Notes: generated by a model not told the origin, from the letters alone. A stretch of 64,000 nt of DNA from Apostichopus japonicus (GCF_037975245.1 NC_092567.1:26208376-26272375), one strand, 5' to 3'; counted from the stretch's first letter, positions 26,583 to 60,877 are shown. Translations and numbers: made by a program.

Positions 26583-27189
26583 CTCAGTAGCATAACTCCT
26601 ATTGGCTCGGACCGTGTTGAGCTGGGGGCCTCAACCAATAGGGGGCCCCCCGCTATACTGATGCACAGAAAAAGGGTACCTCTTTGGATAGAGAGGGCCC
26701 ATTTCTACTGGGGAAAAAAAAAAGCTCATGCAAGACTGAATGTTGTTTCTCACTCATACAACTTGTAAGGTGTATCCAGAAGCCGAATTCCTCATTCCAT
26801 AGTATATAGTTACAAAGAATTTTTATAGCTATGTTGATAGTATTGTTCTGTCATTTCTCTTGATGTATTTTAGCATTAAAACATATTTGTCAGCTGGAAA
26901 CAATGTGTAAAAGCTAAATGGCCATTCAAATGTTCTAAACCAAGACCCCTGCATTGATCCTGCATATATCCTTGGACCCATGGGCGGGGTAAGCTTGCCC
27001 CTCCCCCCTGGAAAATTGAACCGATAATGGAGCTCCGCATAGATAGTATCAAGCAGAGTGTTACACCTACATGACCTACTGATCCCCCCCCCCCCCCTGT
27101 GAACGTTTCTGTGGACGCCCTTGCTTGGACCTCCTGATAGGGGGCCCCTTTGGGCCAGGAGCCCTCAGGTTCATCATTACGCCACTGAG
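26583..27189. mobile_element. Possible small inverted-repeat element
   Basis: The left end CTCAGTAGCATAA (26583) and the reverse complement of the right end, CTCAGTGGCGTAA (27177-27189), differ only by two transitions. The interior is unusually G/C-rich, with several GGGGGCCCC-type blocks near both ends. No transposase and no clear target duplication were found, so the call is tentative. Confidence 0.35.
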
Positions 27190-29150
27190 TACGTTATCTC
27201 GTCCAAGACACAGGATACATTTATTCTATGAAGCCAAAGTCGATTTGTAAAGTTTCTGGCGGTATTACAAAGTTGTATCCTTCGTGCAGTGGTTAAGCTT
27301 CAAAGTAACCAATACCCAAAATGAAGAAAGACCTCTGTCATGACGATCCTATCTAATTCCGCGAAACTTTACAATCTTCAATCTGTGACTGCATATCATA
27401 ACGGTACCATGAGTCTATCATTCGTTCGTAATTACTGAAGAAGAGGAAGTTTTGAAAAGATTTTTGGAAGTTTCAAATCAACCTGTTCCAAGCGCATGAA
27501 TTTACTTTTCCTAAAACATTTTTTTTTTCGTTTGGCGAAGGTGCACAAGCGAAACCATGAACTATTCGATCATAGCACGTCAGTATGCAAGTTTATGTAG
27601 TTTACGCTACCGTCATACTTCAATTCAGAGATATGTACATACGCCCTGCAAGCCTCGCGCTATACACCACGCCAGTTCATACGCGCGTCACCAGTACCTA
27701 ATTCGGCGCGCGTGTGTAGTCACACCTCCTAGAGTCCCTTACTAGCTTTACGTTTAGCCTCTTTGTGTGTGTTTGAGAAGTATTAGTGCCATGTTTCTAA
27801 TACTTTTAGCACTATAAAATATTTATACTTTATCAGAGAACTGTTACATAGCGTCTTGGCGTAAGCTACACGATTAGTTCTATTAAACAGTGAAGCTGCT
27901 TTCTGTTTCTGCATTACAGAATTATTTGAATATTACGATAGGAATTTCTTTATCCATTCTTCCCTACATCACTGTCCTTTGTATAAGAAATATGAGAAGT
28001 ATTTTGGTGTATATACAAGGTCTTGTAAAGTTCAAGGTTACTTTTAGTTATTTTATTCTTAGTATTGGTGGCAGCAAGCCCGCCAGAATCGGTAGTTAAT
28101 ATCGATAGAATCTACGCGTTGTTGTGCGTCTTTCTGCGTACGTAATGTGCGTGACATAAAATCACATTTGCATTCAGCTGTGCGTGATTCAGCTGTGGTT
28201 TGTCCAATCATGAGTTATTATCATTGGTCGCTATCGACACTTCAGCCAATCAGCGAGTGTCCGTTCATGCTGGTTTATTCGATCCATTTTACGTGACTTC
28301 AAAGAAGCATATTTTCATTTTCGAGAGTTCTCAGTTATTCTTCGTCTCGTAAGGACGTACTGTTTGGGTTCTAATATCTTTAAGACTTTTATTGTTAAAC
28401 CGATTTAAGTTTCTTTCCATCTATTGTTTTCAATTTGGAATCCGAACACTTCAATAAAGTTAATCACAAGAAGAAAAGTATCCTATTCGTCTCCTGAACT
28501 ATTTCTTGTATCATCTCTATATTTCGGACTTAACCCTCGACAGAATAATTTTGTGTAAGGAGCCCACGCTAACCCCACCGCTAGCGCCAACGCCCACGCA
28601 AATAAGTATAAACCCACCCTTACAGAAACACTAATTCCCTAATATTTACTTGGAATTTACCTCTACCTTTTGCCAGGGTTCGTCTCTATTTTTGTTTTGG
28701 CCATACATTTATTGGTGTTTAATTCTACTATAGAAATTATTTGCAGAGGCTTACATCTTTGAAATACGACATGGTAGTTTTAGGAAACGCGAGCGTCCAC
28801 GCACAGTTTTCTTCACCATGCATGGAGTATACGCACGCGCTTTAAATAGTCACATTGTGAAAGTTGAGTGCGCGTGTCTGTTTCATCGTATTGGTTACAA
28901 ATGTATATTTAGCCATGTATCCAAGGCCTTTAGTGTTAGCAATCAACTGTGTTGCTTTACATATCTAGAGATATCATTTAAGATATACACATTGGCATTA
29001 ACTTGAACCAACTATACGACTCTAGCGAAACCATGCGCGGGCGCCGTCGCGCATGATTGTTTTATCGTGCTTTATATCGTGAATTGTGCACGTGCGGAAG
29101 AAGTTTATTTGAGCTTCTATAAGTGCAGAGATAGCAGATAAAATTTATGT
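27190..29150 (+). other. Spacer and probable promoter region of the 330-residue protein gene
   Basis: No gene is recognised. 27550-28560 is richer in CpG than the introns and ends in a stretch with AATAAAG (near 28453) followed by CTCGACAG, which could be an old LTR, though no second copy is present. 29031-29057 is a CpG-dense stretch (CATGCGCGGGCGCCGTCGCG), and CACGTG sits near 29088. Both fit a promoter just before the first exon of the downstream gene. Confidence 0.4.
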
Positions 29151-29202
29151 AAGCCGAGGGATTTCTAACCATCTGTGCAACAGAATGTTCAGAATCCACT
29201 GA

Positions 29203-29643
29203 ATGTTGTCCAAAAGAATTAAAGAGGAACTGAAGTGCCGGTCAGGTAAGGTCCGGTTGCGTTTTTTAAACAATGCTCTGCACATAAATTAAAAAAAAAA
29301 TAATCTTCTAATTTTCTTGCATTAAAGACATCAGCCGTTAAAAGTCTTGGACGTGTCTTCTCCATTGTAGTTTCACCTTTCATCTATGTATTTGTTGACG
29401 TCGAAGCTTTGTTAGAGCTGTGACGAAATGAGAATTCATAACTAAATGTTTTGACTAAAATCGCACAAGCAAACAAGTCTATCCCATAAATTAGAGACAA
29501 CCCATTTACAGATATATAGCTGATCTGGTTTGTTTGAAAACATTACAGTTAGCCTACTTATTATTAGTATTATTTTTCGATTTTTTCCTGCAGTTAATTT
29601 CCAAGTTTCAATTTGTTGTTCATACCATATTCCCGCAAGATGA
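29203..29643 (+). other. Spliced upstream ORF overlapping the next gene's start codon
   Basis: ATG at 29203 opens a frame that continues to the donor at 29246 (GTCAG|GTAAGG). If joined to the acceptor at 29593 it runs to TGA at 29641-29643. That gives 30 codons plus stop, and the stop overlaps the main ATG (29640) as ATGA. An earlier ATG at 29185 gives a 6-codon frame. This is inference from splice signals; it would be expected to dampen or couple translation of the main ORF. Confidence 0.4.
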
Positions 29644-32600
29644 AAAGAACTCTTAGCAAAGACACTTACGTGAACTCAAATTTACGATGGACATCACCCG
29701 AACCAAAGGTTCTAGTACAAAGAATTCCCGTTGGAAAAAACACACCACACAATATTTACCAAGGAAGACTAGATTGGGTTTCTGAAAACATTAGCCCTCC
29801 AGAGGAAATGGACAATTCCTGGGAAGATGTAAACGTCCCATGTAATGTAAACAGAGTGCGGAGACGACTGTTAGCTGAAGATGACGTCAGAGTCTCCTGT
29901 AAAGAAGAGGATGAAGAACCTTTAGCGCAATCACTCGATGACTCACTCTTCCCTGAAATTGGAAACTCTGGTGACGCCTTGTTGAAATCCCCACCTAACG
30001 TTGACTACCTGCTAGGATGTGTCACACCCAAGAGGTAAATTGTTCACTTTCAGTTTACACACGATCAGTTAACCTGGTGTTGGAAGCAAAGGGGATAGCT
30101 AGTCCGTTGTAACTTTTTATCAATTTTTTTTACAAAATTGTTAATAATAATCATAATGATAATAAATTACATGTATATAGCGCTTAATACAGCGCTTCTA
30201 AAGCGCTTTACAAAGTAGGAAAGAGACAAAGGAAACCAAGGGGGGGGGGGGGGGACTAGGAATCAAACAGAAATGTTTTAAGTTGTCTCTCGAAAATACA
30301 AAGGGATGGAGAGCCACGAACGTGAAATGGGAGCTTGTTCCAAAGAGAAGGCGCAGCGACAGAAAAGGCACGATCGCCATAACGAGGAGTTAATTGCAAA
30401 TGCGCATGATAGGAAGAGCGAAGCGTAACTGTATAGTTGACTGACGCAAAGGAGTAAGAATGTCAGTGTTATATTGAGGGACAAGCCCGTTGATCGCTTT
30501 GTGAGAAGTAGGATCTTAAACTGGATGCGTTGAAAGATGGGAAGCCAATGTAATGAACGGAGTACAGGAGTGATGTGATCAAACTTTTTAGTGAGTGAGA
30601 CTGTAGACACGCAGCAGCGTTCTGAATTCTCTGAAGGGGAGCTATATGAGAAACTGGCAAATTCACATACAAACTGCTGCAATAACCCAGATAAGAAGAA
30701 ACAAAAGCGTGAACCAGTCGTTCAGTTGAGCCTTGATCTAGATACCTCCCGGGTTTACCAATTTGTTAATCCTTCAGACTTTGACATGCATTTCGTACCC
30801 CTGCCAGATGGTTGCTCCTCGGTAGCGGGTGTGTAAATGCTTGGTCCCTACAGAAAGATTAAGTGTACCAAAAATAAAATAAAATAAATAATAAAATGGA
30901 ATGTAACGTTGAACTGCTCCATTCGCACAGATTGAAGACCGTGTCTAACTTGTTAGATTTTTCGTGTTGTGAAGAAACTACGAAAGTTTAAAATTGCCAT
31001 CAACATAAGAAAACTTTGCCCCAAAAGAAGTCAACATTTTCTTAACAACATATCTCTCGTCAATTCAACTATTTCTGCAAAATGTTCAATTGTTCACCTT
31101 TTTCAATTAAACATTTTGCAGAAAATTGTTCAATTGCTCAGTTGGAATGTAGTGAATAATTGAACATTTTGCAGAAAAATGTTGAATTGACCAGATATGG
31201 TAAGTGGTCAATTGAACATTTTGCAGAAAATTGTTGAATTGACGACACATTATAAGTTGTCAATTAAAACTTTTGCAGAAAAATGTTCAATATAAGCTCA
31301 GTTAAAGTAACTGAGCAATCCAACATTTTTCTGATTTTGTTATAAAATATTATCTTGTTATCTAAACAATTTACTGGAAAATGTTGACTTCTTGGGGCAG
31401 TTTTCTTATGCTGATGGCACTTATAAGCTTCCGTAAGAAACAACTGCGGGTCAGTAATTCTATATGTATACAATCTTTACTCTTATGCCCGAGTTCGGTA
31501 ACACCGGCCAGATTGTTGCAAATTGTCTGAGCTGGAGCAAGGAAAGGGGAAGTGGGTATGGAATCGGGGCAATATTCAGTGGTGTTCAAAGAGCGGCCAA
31601 TACATCGGAATTACGCTGCACACATGAAAATCACTGAGTTGGAAATATTGGGGTCAAAGGTAACCCGATCTCACTCGTGTCGAGGACCCTGTGCAGCAGT
31701 GGCGGAGCTAGGGGAAATGGGTATTGGTCAGGGGGCGAGAATGGTCTGTAGGGCGCTTTCGACACTATCTAAGCGGAGCGCCACCACAGGTTGGTGCGGA
31801 GCGTAAAGAAATTTTTGGAGGAAAGATACTCCCTAGATCGCCGGAAATGACCCTTTCCGGGCCTTGCTAATTTGCAGATAATGTGACAAATGTCAATAGG
31901 TAGTCGAGAGCGCAATAAAAAAAATCAACAATCGCGAATAAGTAAAAAGCGGTAAAAAACTGAAAAGGGCGCCAGTCCATTTGAGTCCGTCAGGGGGGCA
32001 TCCACCCCCTGACTGTATGGACGCTCGGCCACTGCTTGCATAGTTAGTTGAGAAACTGATTCGACTCATGGCCCGACAGGTAAATATCAGGATTCGACTC
32101 AACTCCACCTAAACTGGCAGCGATCGGTGTTGCCCTGTGGTCGTTTGAAGCCGAATTTCAGCTAGGGAATGATTAAAATTGTATATGTAAAATGTTGCTT
32201 TATGAAGAATATTTAGGCTATAAATTAGGTTTATTTTATGCCTGCATCATTTGATGGGTAGGCGGGAGCGTGGTTCATTATTGATACACTCTTTAGATTT
32301 TTCAGAGTGCACTTTACATGTGTGAGGGTATTTAGTGCCTTATTTCTTCCCCAAGGAACACGTGGAATCCCGAAGACGTTTTGAAGAGTCATGGTATTGA
32401 CATATTTGGAAATAACAGAGATCGTGAAGAATTTACCAACTTTTGTGAAAATCTGATTGCTGTACCAAGGTAGCCTACATGTTTTATATAACGTTTTACC
32501 TGTAAATGCATGCCCTAAAATGTGGGCCCTAATGGTCCCAAAAATAATGGGCCCCACAAAATGGATACAAAGAATGTGCCCAAAAATGCATTTGAGGTGG

Positions 32601-33878
32601 AAATAAATTTGGGTCTAACAAGCAAAAAAAAAATGGGCCCCGATTTTTGTTGGCCAGATGGTCCAAACAAACTAGGCCCATGTACCAGCTATTAAACTAC
32701 TGTATACCAAGTTTGGTTACAATCCCACGTAAGCTTGCAAAGTTATTGCAATGTCAAAAAGTTAACGTTTGACCCCATAGTCATTAATATTCATAACGCC
32801 CGCGCCGAAAACGATATCTGGTGACTCCTTCTTATAATACATTTACATAGCAAGTATGACAAATATCTATCACTCCTTCGAGTTATAACGGACTCAGACC
32901 AATGTCACAGACGCACACCATGCCAGCCTTACTGCAGAGGTTCATTTGCTTACACCAAACAACCAAAAACGATGTCATAATTCAAAGTCGATATTGGTAA
33001 GGAAACAGAAATATACCTGATGAGAACGTAAGATTTCAGGCAGAACTAATTCTACATCCATTCTGTTTTCAGTAGAGATGCTTCGCATAATGGCACTCCA
33101 GGGGTACACCACGACAACCCTCTGTGGTCATGTGAATACAAACCGGTTGCTTGGAAAGGTAGTTTGCCGCACCACTACACTAACCATAAAGGTGCACAGG
33201 ATACAACACATATATCACCAGCATACGCAACACTAAGTGTAGACTGGTAAGTGTGTCTGTTTTATCAAGTTATTTCCAAGTTTGTGTTTAGTAGATAGTT
33301 GGTTGTACATAACTACTTGACACTAACATACAAATATGTTTGACTCGTTGCCCGATTAACTTAGCTAACTTACTGTACCAAATTAACACAACTCATTCTT
33401 TTATGTGGGCATATCCTGTTTTTTTATTATAAAGGGTGGAAGGGGGTTAGGTGACCCTCAGATCGTGCGCCTGTTTTACATTAACCTCTTAACATGCTTG
33501 TACTGTTGCAGTCACTTTTAATTAAACACAGGTAGTAAAACACTGTTCTATTCTTGATTTATCACCAGCGGTGAACCCTTGTTCAGTAGCTGGCATCAAC
33601 CACCTAATATCACACCCTCCCCTTTATCTGCTTCCATCTCGGATCAAGTTGAAGGTTTGCAGTATTTGAAGAGAGCCTCCTCATACAGACGAAAGAGGAG
33701 AAGAGGTCTTGGGTTAACTGTGTGTGAAGCCTTGTACTATGACGGTGAAAAGTATACCAGCATCAAAGTAATTACTGATGGTACAAGAAAATATAGACTT
33801 GTGCTTCCAAAAGAGCATAAACATAGCAAAGGTATGCCTCAACAAGTGCCAATCTATTCCGTAACGGTGGATGATTAA
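29640..33878 (+). CDS. Unrecognised basic protein, 330 aa, four coding exons
   Basis: Coding exons: 29640-30034, 32356-32469, 33073-33246, 33569-33878. They total 993 nt in one frame with matching phases (2, 2, 2) and GT-AG borders. A non-coding exon probably ends at 29245. I do not recognise the family. The N-terminal third is hydrophilic with an acidic run (EEDEEPLAQSLDD). The middle has NPEDVLKSHGIDIFG and NPLWSCEYKPVAWKG. The C-terminal part has a basic cluster (RRKRRRG, about residue 258), likely a nuclear localisation signal, followed by a compact segment (TVCEALYYDGEKYTSIKV, then KYRLVLPKEHKH). No signal peptide or membrane segment is apparent. The start is the first ATG after the acceptor at 29593. 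It could be a fast-evolving nuclear protein; a conserved animal family is possible but I cannot name it. Confidence 0.7.
30130..30730 (-). mobile_element. CR1/L2-type non-LTR retrotransposon 3' fragment
   Basis: The minus strand, read across at least three frames, gives LVHAFVSSYLGYCSSLYV, then HIAPLQRIQNAA, then HITPVLRSLHWLPIFQRIQF, then LTPRYGDRAFSVAAPSLWN and a stop. These are the hallmark C-terminal reverse transcriptase motifs of CR1/L2-like elements. The element's 3' end, near 30130-30165, runs into an ATT-rich microsatellite as expected. Frameshifts show it is dead. It lies in the first coding intron of the 330-aa protein gene, antisense to it. Confidence 0.85.
30978..31434. mobile_element. 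MITE-like element with ~55-bp terminal inverted repeats
   Basis: The left end (TTGCCATCAACATAAGAAA, later AGAAGTCAACATTTT) is mirrored by the reverse complement of the right end (GTGCCATCAGCATAAGAAA, AGAAGTCAACATTTT) at 31378-31434. The interior contains four or five palindromic blocks built from AACATTTTGCAGAAAA flanked by CAATTCAAC-type words. There is no coding capacity. Intronic in the 330-aa protein gene. A relative lies at 60878-61283. Confidence 0.75.
31697..32034. mobile_element. Small non-autonomous inverted-repeat element, ~338 bp
   Basis: The ends CAGTGGCGGAGC (31697) and, reversed, CAGTGGCCGAGC (32023-32034) match at 11 of 12 positions. The interior is G/C-richer than its surroundings and has no ORF of note. 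CAGTGGCG-type ends occur in several cut-and-paste superfamilies. No clear target duplication was seen. Confidence 0.5.
32500..32690 (+). repeat. Degenerate repeat of GGGCCC-containing words
   Basis: Within about 190 bp the words AATGTGGGCCCTAAT, AATAATGGGCCCCACAAAATGG, AATGTGCCCAAAAATG, AAAATGGGCCCCGAT and ACTAGGCCCATG recur at 20-60 bp spacing. It lies in an intron of the 330-aa protein gene; class unknown. Confidence 0.5.
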
Positions 33879-34600
33879 TAAGAGATCCTGATTATCCAGA
33901 GAAAGACAGATTTGGTATCAACTTGGAGTGTAAGTTGACATTGTCCAGAACATCATGAAGACCTTGTAAAAGGGAAGTTACATTTAATGGTATTTCTGTA
34001 CGAATGGAGCCAAAAAAAAAAAACAACCTATGAAAATATAGTTTTGAGTATCTAACCCTCCAACTCCGGTAAGGAGTGCTCAAGGAGACTAACATCTCAG
34101 TGAACTAACATGCTTTGGAAGTGTCAGGCACTGGACTAACCAATGTGACCATCGTGTCAGCCTAATCGATCTCAGTAGTCAGTACTTTGATTGGGAAATA
34201 ACTTATTACTCTGGTACCACTGCAGTTACTTGAGTAAGTCACTTACAAAAAAAAAGCAAGTATGTTGTACTTATTAAGTGTTTGGCATTCATTTTGAATC
34301 AAACTTTTATAAAGGCCATAAAGAAAGGAAGGAACAAAATAAACTCTCAAAAGTTGAAAGAGACAACTAAGATCGACAAGGTTTGTAACTACAATTCTGT
34401 ATTCAAATGCATGTCTTACATAACCAATCAGGTTTTCATTCTCAATTTAAGCATTGGTAAAACAACCAAGGAATTTAATACATATTTTCAAAGTTTTGAT
34501 AAAGACATGAGACAAGGTGTTAAGTTAATCCTTGAATTAACCTATTTATTGTTATTATTTATTGAGCAGAAATAAAATTTACTGCAAAAATGAATGACTT
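33879..34600 (+). other. 3' UTR of the 330-aa protein gene with poly(A) signal
   Basis: From the stop at 33878 to AATAAA at 34571-34576. No alternative coding exon was seen. The expected transcript end at about 34590-34600 almost meets the expected end of RPL27A on the other strand. Confidence 0.55.
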
Positions 34601-34642
34601 TGATCAAACTGTCCATCCTCTTTGAGTCGAATATGAAGGGGT

Positions 34643-34648
34643 TTTATT
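34643..34648 (-). terminator. RPL27A poly(A) signal
   Basis: AATAAA on the minus strand, about 175 bp beyond the RPL27A stop codon. Cleavage would be expected near 34615-34630. Confidence 0.65.
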
Positions 34649-34819
34649 CAAGTTTTTCTGTACATTGTTTCATAAGCTAATGATACAGAAACCACTCCTC
34701 CACTAATAAGTCACAAACAGACGAAGCAAGTAAGAGAGAACAACTCACAATTCATGTTACTCATATCTATTGTGCAACAACAACCTCCTTAAATTACATT
34801 CCATAGAAACAAGAGCACT

Positions 34820-37656
<2,837 letters not shown>

Positions 37657-38160
37657 TTTGTGTCCCGAGGAGAAAGGATGTACGACGAGAACAGCGGATT
37701 GCCGATCCGTACCTTCAATTATAAGTAACTAAAATCGATGAGTTAGCAAACTAAGATGCATCCAAAATATTAATATGTATTTATTAGAGGTTATTTATGC
37801 GTATAATACCTGAAAATTACAAACAATGGGAAAATAAAATAAAATAAACTCTCTGAAAATTGGAACAAAATAAGCATCTGGTATTAGAGGGCGCATTATC
37901 AAAACGGTTATAAGTGCCTGGAAGATTTAGCATAGAACTGCTACCAACTATCTGGTCATGCAGCAGAAACAAATACTAAGTAAAGTGTAGGAGGCAAACT
38001 AAAAGTGTAGGCTAGGCTAAGTTGCACTGGTCCATACCACCTATACCATAGCCTAGGACCGTCTTCCCGCTACAATACTAGAAATAACTGAAAAGAAGAA
38101 GGCCTTTTTTCAGGCCGTGTTTTCTCATTTGTGCAATGTATAATATCATATGAGATTAAA
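37657..38160. promoter_or_regulatory. Shared promoter interval between divergent RPL27A and the TIF1-type gene
   Basis: Only 504 bp separate the two start codons, which point away from each other, so both promoters and 5' UTRs must fit here unless a 5' exon was missed. No TATA box is obvious. A small upstream ORF (ATG 38136, stop 38151-38153) precedes the TIF1-type start codon at 38161. Confidence 0.55.
37667..37678 (-). promoter_or_regulatory. Candidate 5' TOP tract of RPL27A
   Basis: On the minus strand a pyrimidine run (TCCTTTCTCCTC) lies about 11 nt before the RPL27A ATG. Ribosomal-protein mRNAs usually start with C followed by pyrimidines (5' TOP), which couples their translation to mTOR signalling. 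The exact cap site is inferred. Confidence 0.55.
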
Positions 38161-58160
<20,000 letters not shown>

Positions 58161-60240
58161 AGATTGACCGCCACCTCATCCAAGTGGAATGAACACAGAA
58201 TGAACGTCGTTCATCACCCTCAGACAGAAGAAGAATTGGTCCAGAGGTCGTACGAGGTGTGGAGAATCGTCTAGGGAAGAGAGGATCAAACCGTGGAGCA
58301 AGATGACAGGGTCACTCCAAGGAGGAGAGAATGATGGATGTCTGCAGGTTGGTTTGTAGAGATGGAAAGCGTGATGTAGAACATTGGGCATTATAGAGGG
58401 AGGTAAAGAGAGAAAGTTTAGCTGTCCAGGGTGGTGTGCCACATCAGATTTATATTCTGCTGGAAATTGCTTTCCTTGGCAAGGATAAAGTGTAATTTAT
58501 TGTTGTTGGAATGCACTGTTTAATGTTTCTAAGAACAAAAAAAGTCTCAGAGTACACTTCATGCCAGAAAGAAAATCTCTACGGTGGAATTAAATTTAAC
58601 CGTGGTCCATGGGCCTCACGTTTTCTGTTGTGGCTTACGTAGCATCCCAAACCTACAGTATAAGACCCTTCACTCATATAGTAAGAAGTGAAACACTGGG
58701 ATGTTTACTTTTTTGGACTGTCCTGGCATGCTAGTGAAGTTCACAACTTCAATCACAGTTGGTTATTTCACATTCAGTTTTCATTGCTTTTGTTTGCATT
58801 ATTCGCCAAGAGAAAGTTAGATAATAAAGAGATACATTATAAATATTTTCATTAAATTAATGATAATTTATAAAGAGTTCAAGAATTCACTTTAATTCCA
58901 TATTTTCCTGCCTGGATGCTGTATCATATCAAGACCAATCATTTGCAAATAAATAAATGTTTAAACAAATTTTGTTCCTTAGTTGCAACAATTTTCAATT
59001 GCTAATACCACTCTATACTGTCCTCTCATTTGATGCTTTAAAGCACTGGTACTGACAGTATGAACAGTTCTGAACCTGGTCTGATGTAGAGATATTGATA
59101 CTGCTCATACTTTCATGACAGGTTTGACACGAAAGTATCTAATGGAAATAGTTGTTCCAATGGTACAAATTCATTACTGTCTGGACAACTTTCTAATGCT
59201 AATACCATGCTCTACTGTCCTCGCATATCATGCTTCCAAACACTTGTACTGACAGTATGAACAGTTCCAAACTGTTATCTGGTAGATGGATATTCACCTC
59301 ATGAATATTTATACATGAATATTCATGCATGAATATTCACAATGGATATTCATGATGAATATTCATGGCGTACTGCTAATACTGCCAGTTCAAGTGCTTT
59401 GAAACATAACATGAAAGTACAGTAAATGCAAAACATTTCCAGAATTGTTGTTTTAGCTTTATCTCCATTTTTTTTCTCAAATGATCTGTATTAGCCAAGC
59501 TAACAAATGAAATTATATAAAAAATAAACAAAGATATACATAGAATGCTACATTACAATCAATGGTACTATAGGGGAGATGTCTTCAACAGATATTAAGG
59601 TTTCTTGTTGTAGAGAATTCCTGCCCAAAATTGAAGTTTATATTTCAGCAATCCTCTGGTCTCTAAAAGAACATTTGCCTTTCAAGAAAAATATAAATGA
59701 GCCTCTGTTTGTGTTTTGTGTTAAAGATCACTAAATTCATGTGTCAGACATTGCCCATATCAAAACATTTCCCAATTTTGTCTTCCTCCCATGTATTATG
59801 ATATTGATTAAATATCATTTTAAGTTTTCATGATATTTGCTAAATAATATTATCTGATATATTGATTACGGAATTGTGTGCTAGCTCTCAGAGACCAGAA
59901 ATTCTGTTGTCTAAACAGTATATAACAAAAATTAAAAATTATGGATGCTATGTTATTAAATTTTGGAGTCCATCATTAACCTATTTTTCACAGTCATATA
60001 TTGTGAACCTATTTAAATGAGTAATACTTTCAAACAACTAATCCAAATTCTGATAAAAAAAAATCATAAAATATGCTGCCCACCACCCCCCATTAAGCCC
60101 CTCCCCCTTCCTATCCTAGTAAAGACACTACTATAAGTAAAGATTGACCAAACATAAAGCAAACAATAATTGAGTTGATAAGGACAAGCTTTTTTCTGCT
60201 TCCCACCCCCCTCCCACCCTGCATTATTTCAGCTATCATA
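58161..60240 (+). other. 3' UTR of the TIF1-type gene and following spacer
   Basis: No coding exon was recognised. AATAAA occurs at 58823-58828 and 58948-58953, either of which could end the mRNA. More distal AATAAA signals at 63712-63717 and 63844-63849 would fit a longer 3' UTR. Two diverged copies of a block of about 120 bp lie at 58985-59115 and 59181-59300 (shared CTGACAGTATGAACAGTTC). Confidence 0.5.
58985..59380 (+). repeat. Diverged duplication followed by TGAATATTCA palindromes
   Basis: Blocks at 58985-59115 and 59181-59300 share CTAATACCA, CTACTGTCCTC and TGACAGTATGAACAGTTC. At 59293-59370 the palindromic word ATGAATATTCAT occurs about six times in close succession. Confidence 0.75.
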
Positions 60241-60545
60241 TAATAATAATAATAATAGTACGACTTATGATGTGCACACAGCACTCAAAGAATGTTCATG
60301 GCGCAAATGACAATGAGAAATGATACAAATAATACAGAATAATACAAAACAATGACAGAAGAAAAACTTAATGGTACAAGATTATATAAAAGCTTTTGAT
60401 ATTAAGTGGGATTTGATGCTCTTCTTAAAGTTAGAGAGAGTAGATGTTTGTCTGATTTTTAAGGGAAGTTGGTTCCATAAGCGAGGGGCAGAAACAATAA
60501 ATGACCTATCCCCCCAAGAATATGATGATAAGCGACTTTTAGAAA
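60240..60545 (-). mobile_element. CR1/L2-type non-LTR retrotransposon 3' end
   Basis: The minus strand encodes SRLSSYSWGDRSFIVSAP, RLWNQLPLKIRQTSTLS, NFKKSIKSHLISKAFI and a stop, the final reverse transcriptase C-terminal motif of CR1/L2-like elements. The 3' end runs into an ATT microsatellite at 60240-60256. It is heavily 5' truncated. Confidence 0.85.
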
Positions 60546-60877
60546 CGCCACAAACGAGTAGATTTCACAGCTACTATGGTGAGGACCTGAATACTTAGTT
60601 TGATTTAAACAATGTTAATTCAGGAAGCCAAGATATAGCTTACAAAAATAATTTATAAAAATATATAATCATAAGAAAAAAATGTAATAAAATTAGAGAA
60701 TTAATTTCAGCAGTGTTAAATTGTACCATGTACATCTTTGCAACAACACTTAAAAATTAAAATTGATGTACCTTTCTTTAATAACATACTTCTTTATGAA
60801 TGGTGGATCTCTTTACCTAACTTAACTTATAGTAAGAATAAAACTTATAGTTGGAATTTAGAATTTTTCCCCATCAC

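Noticed and set aside
27550-28560. Possible solo LTR or retroviral-like sequence
   Set aside because: Only an AATAAA-like stretch and slightly different composition support it; no matching second LTR, primer-binding site or polymerase remnant was seen.
30600-30836. Plus-strand frame of about 80 codons resembling a small protein
   Set aside because: Most of it is antisense to the CR1/L2 reverse transcriptase remnant, which gives recognisable motifs on the minus strand.
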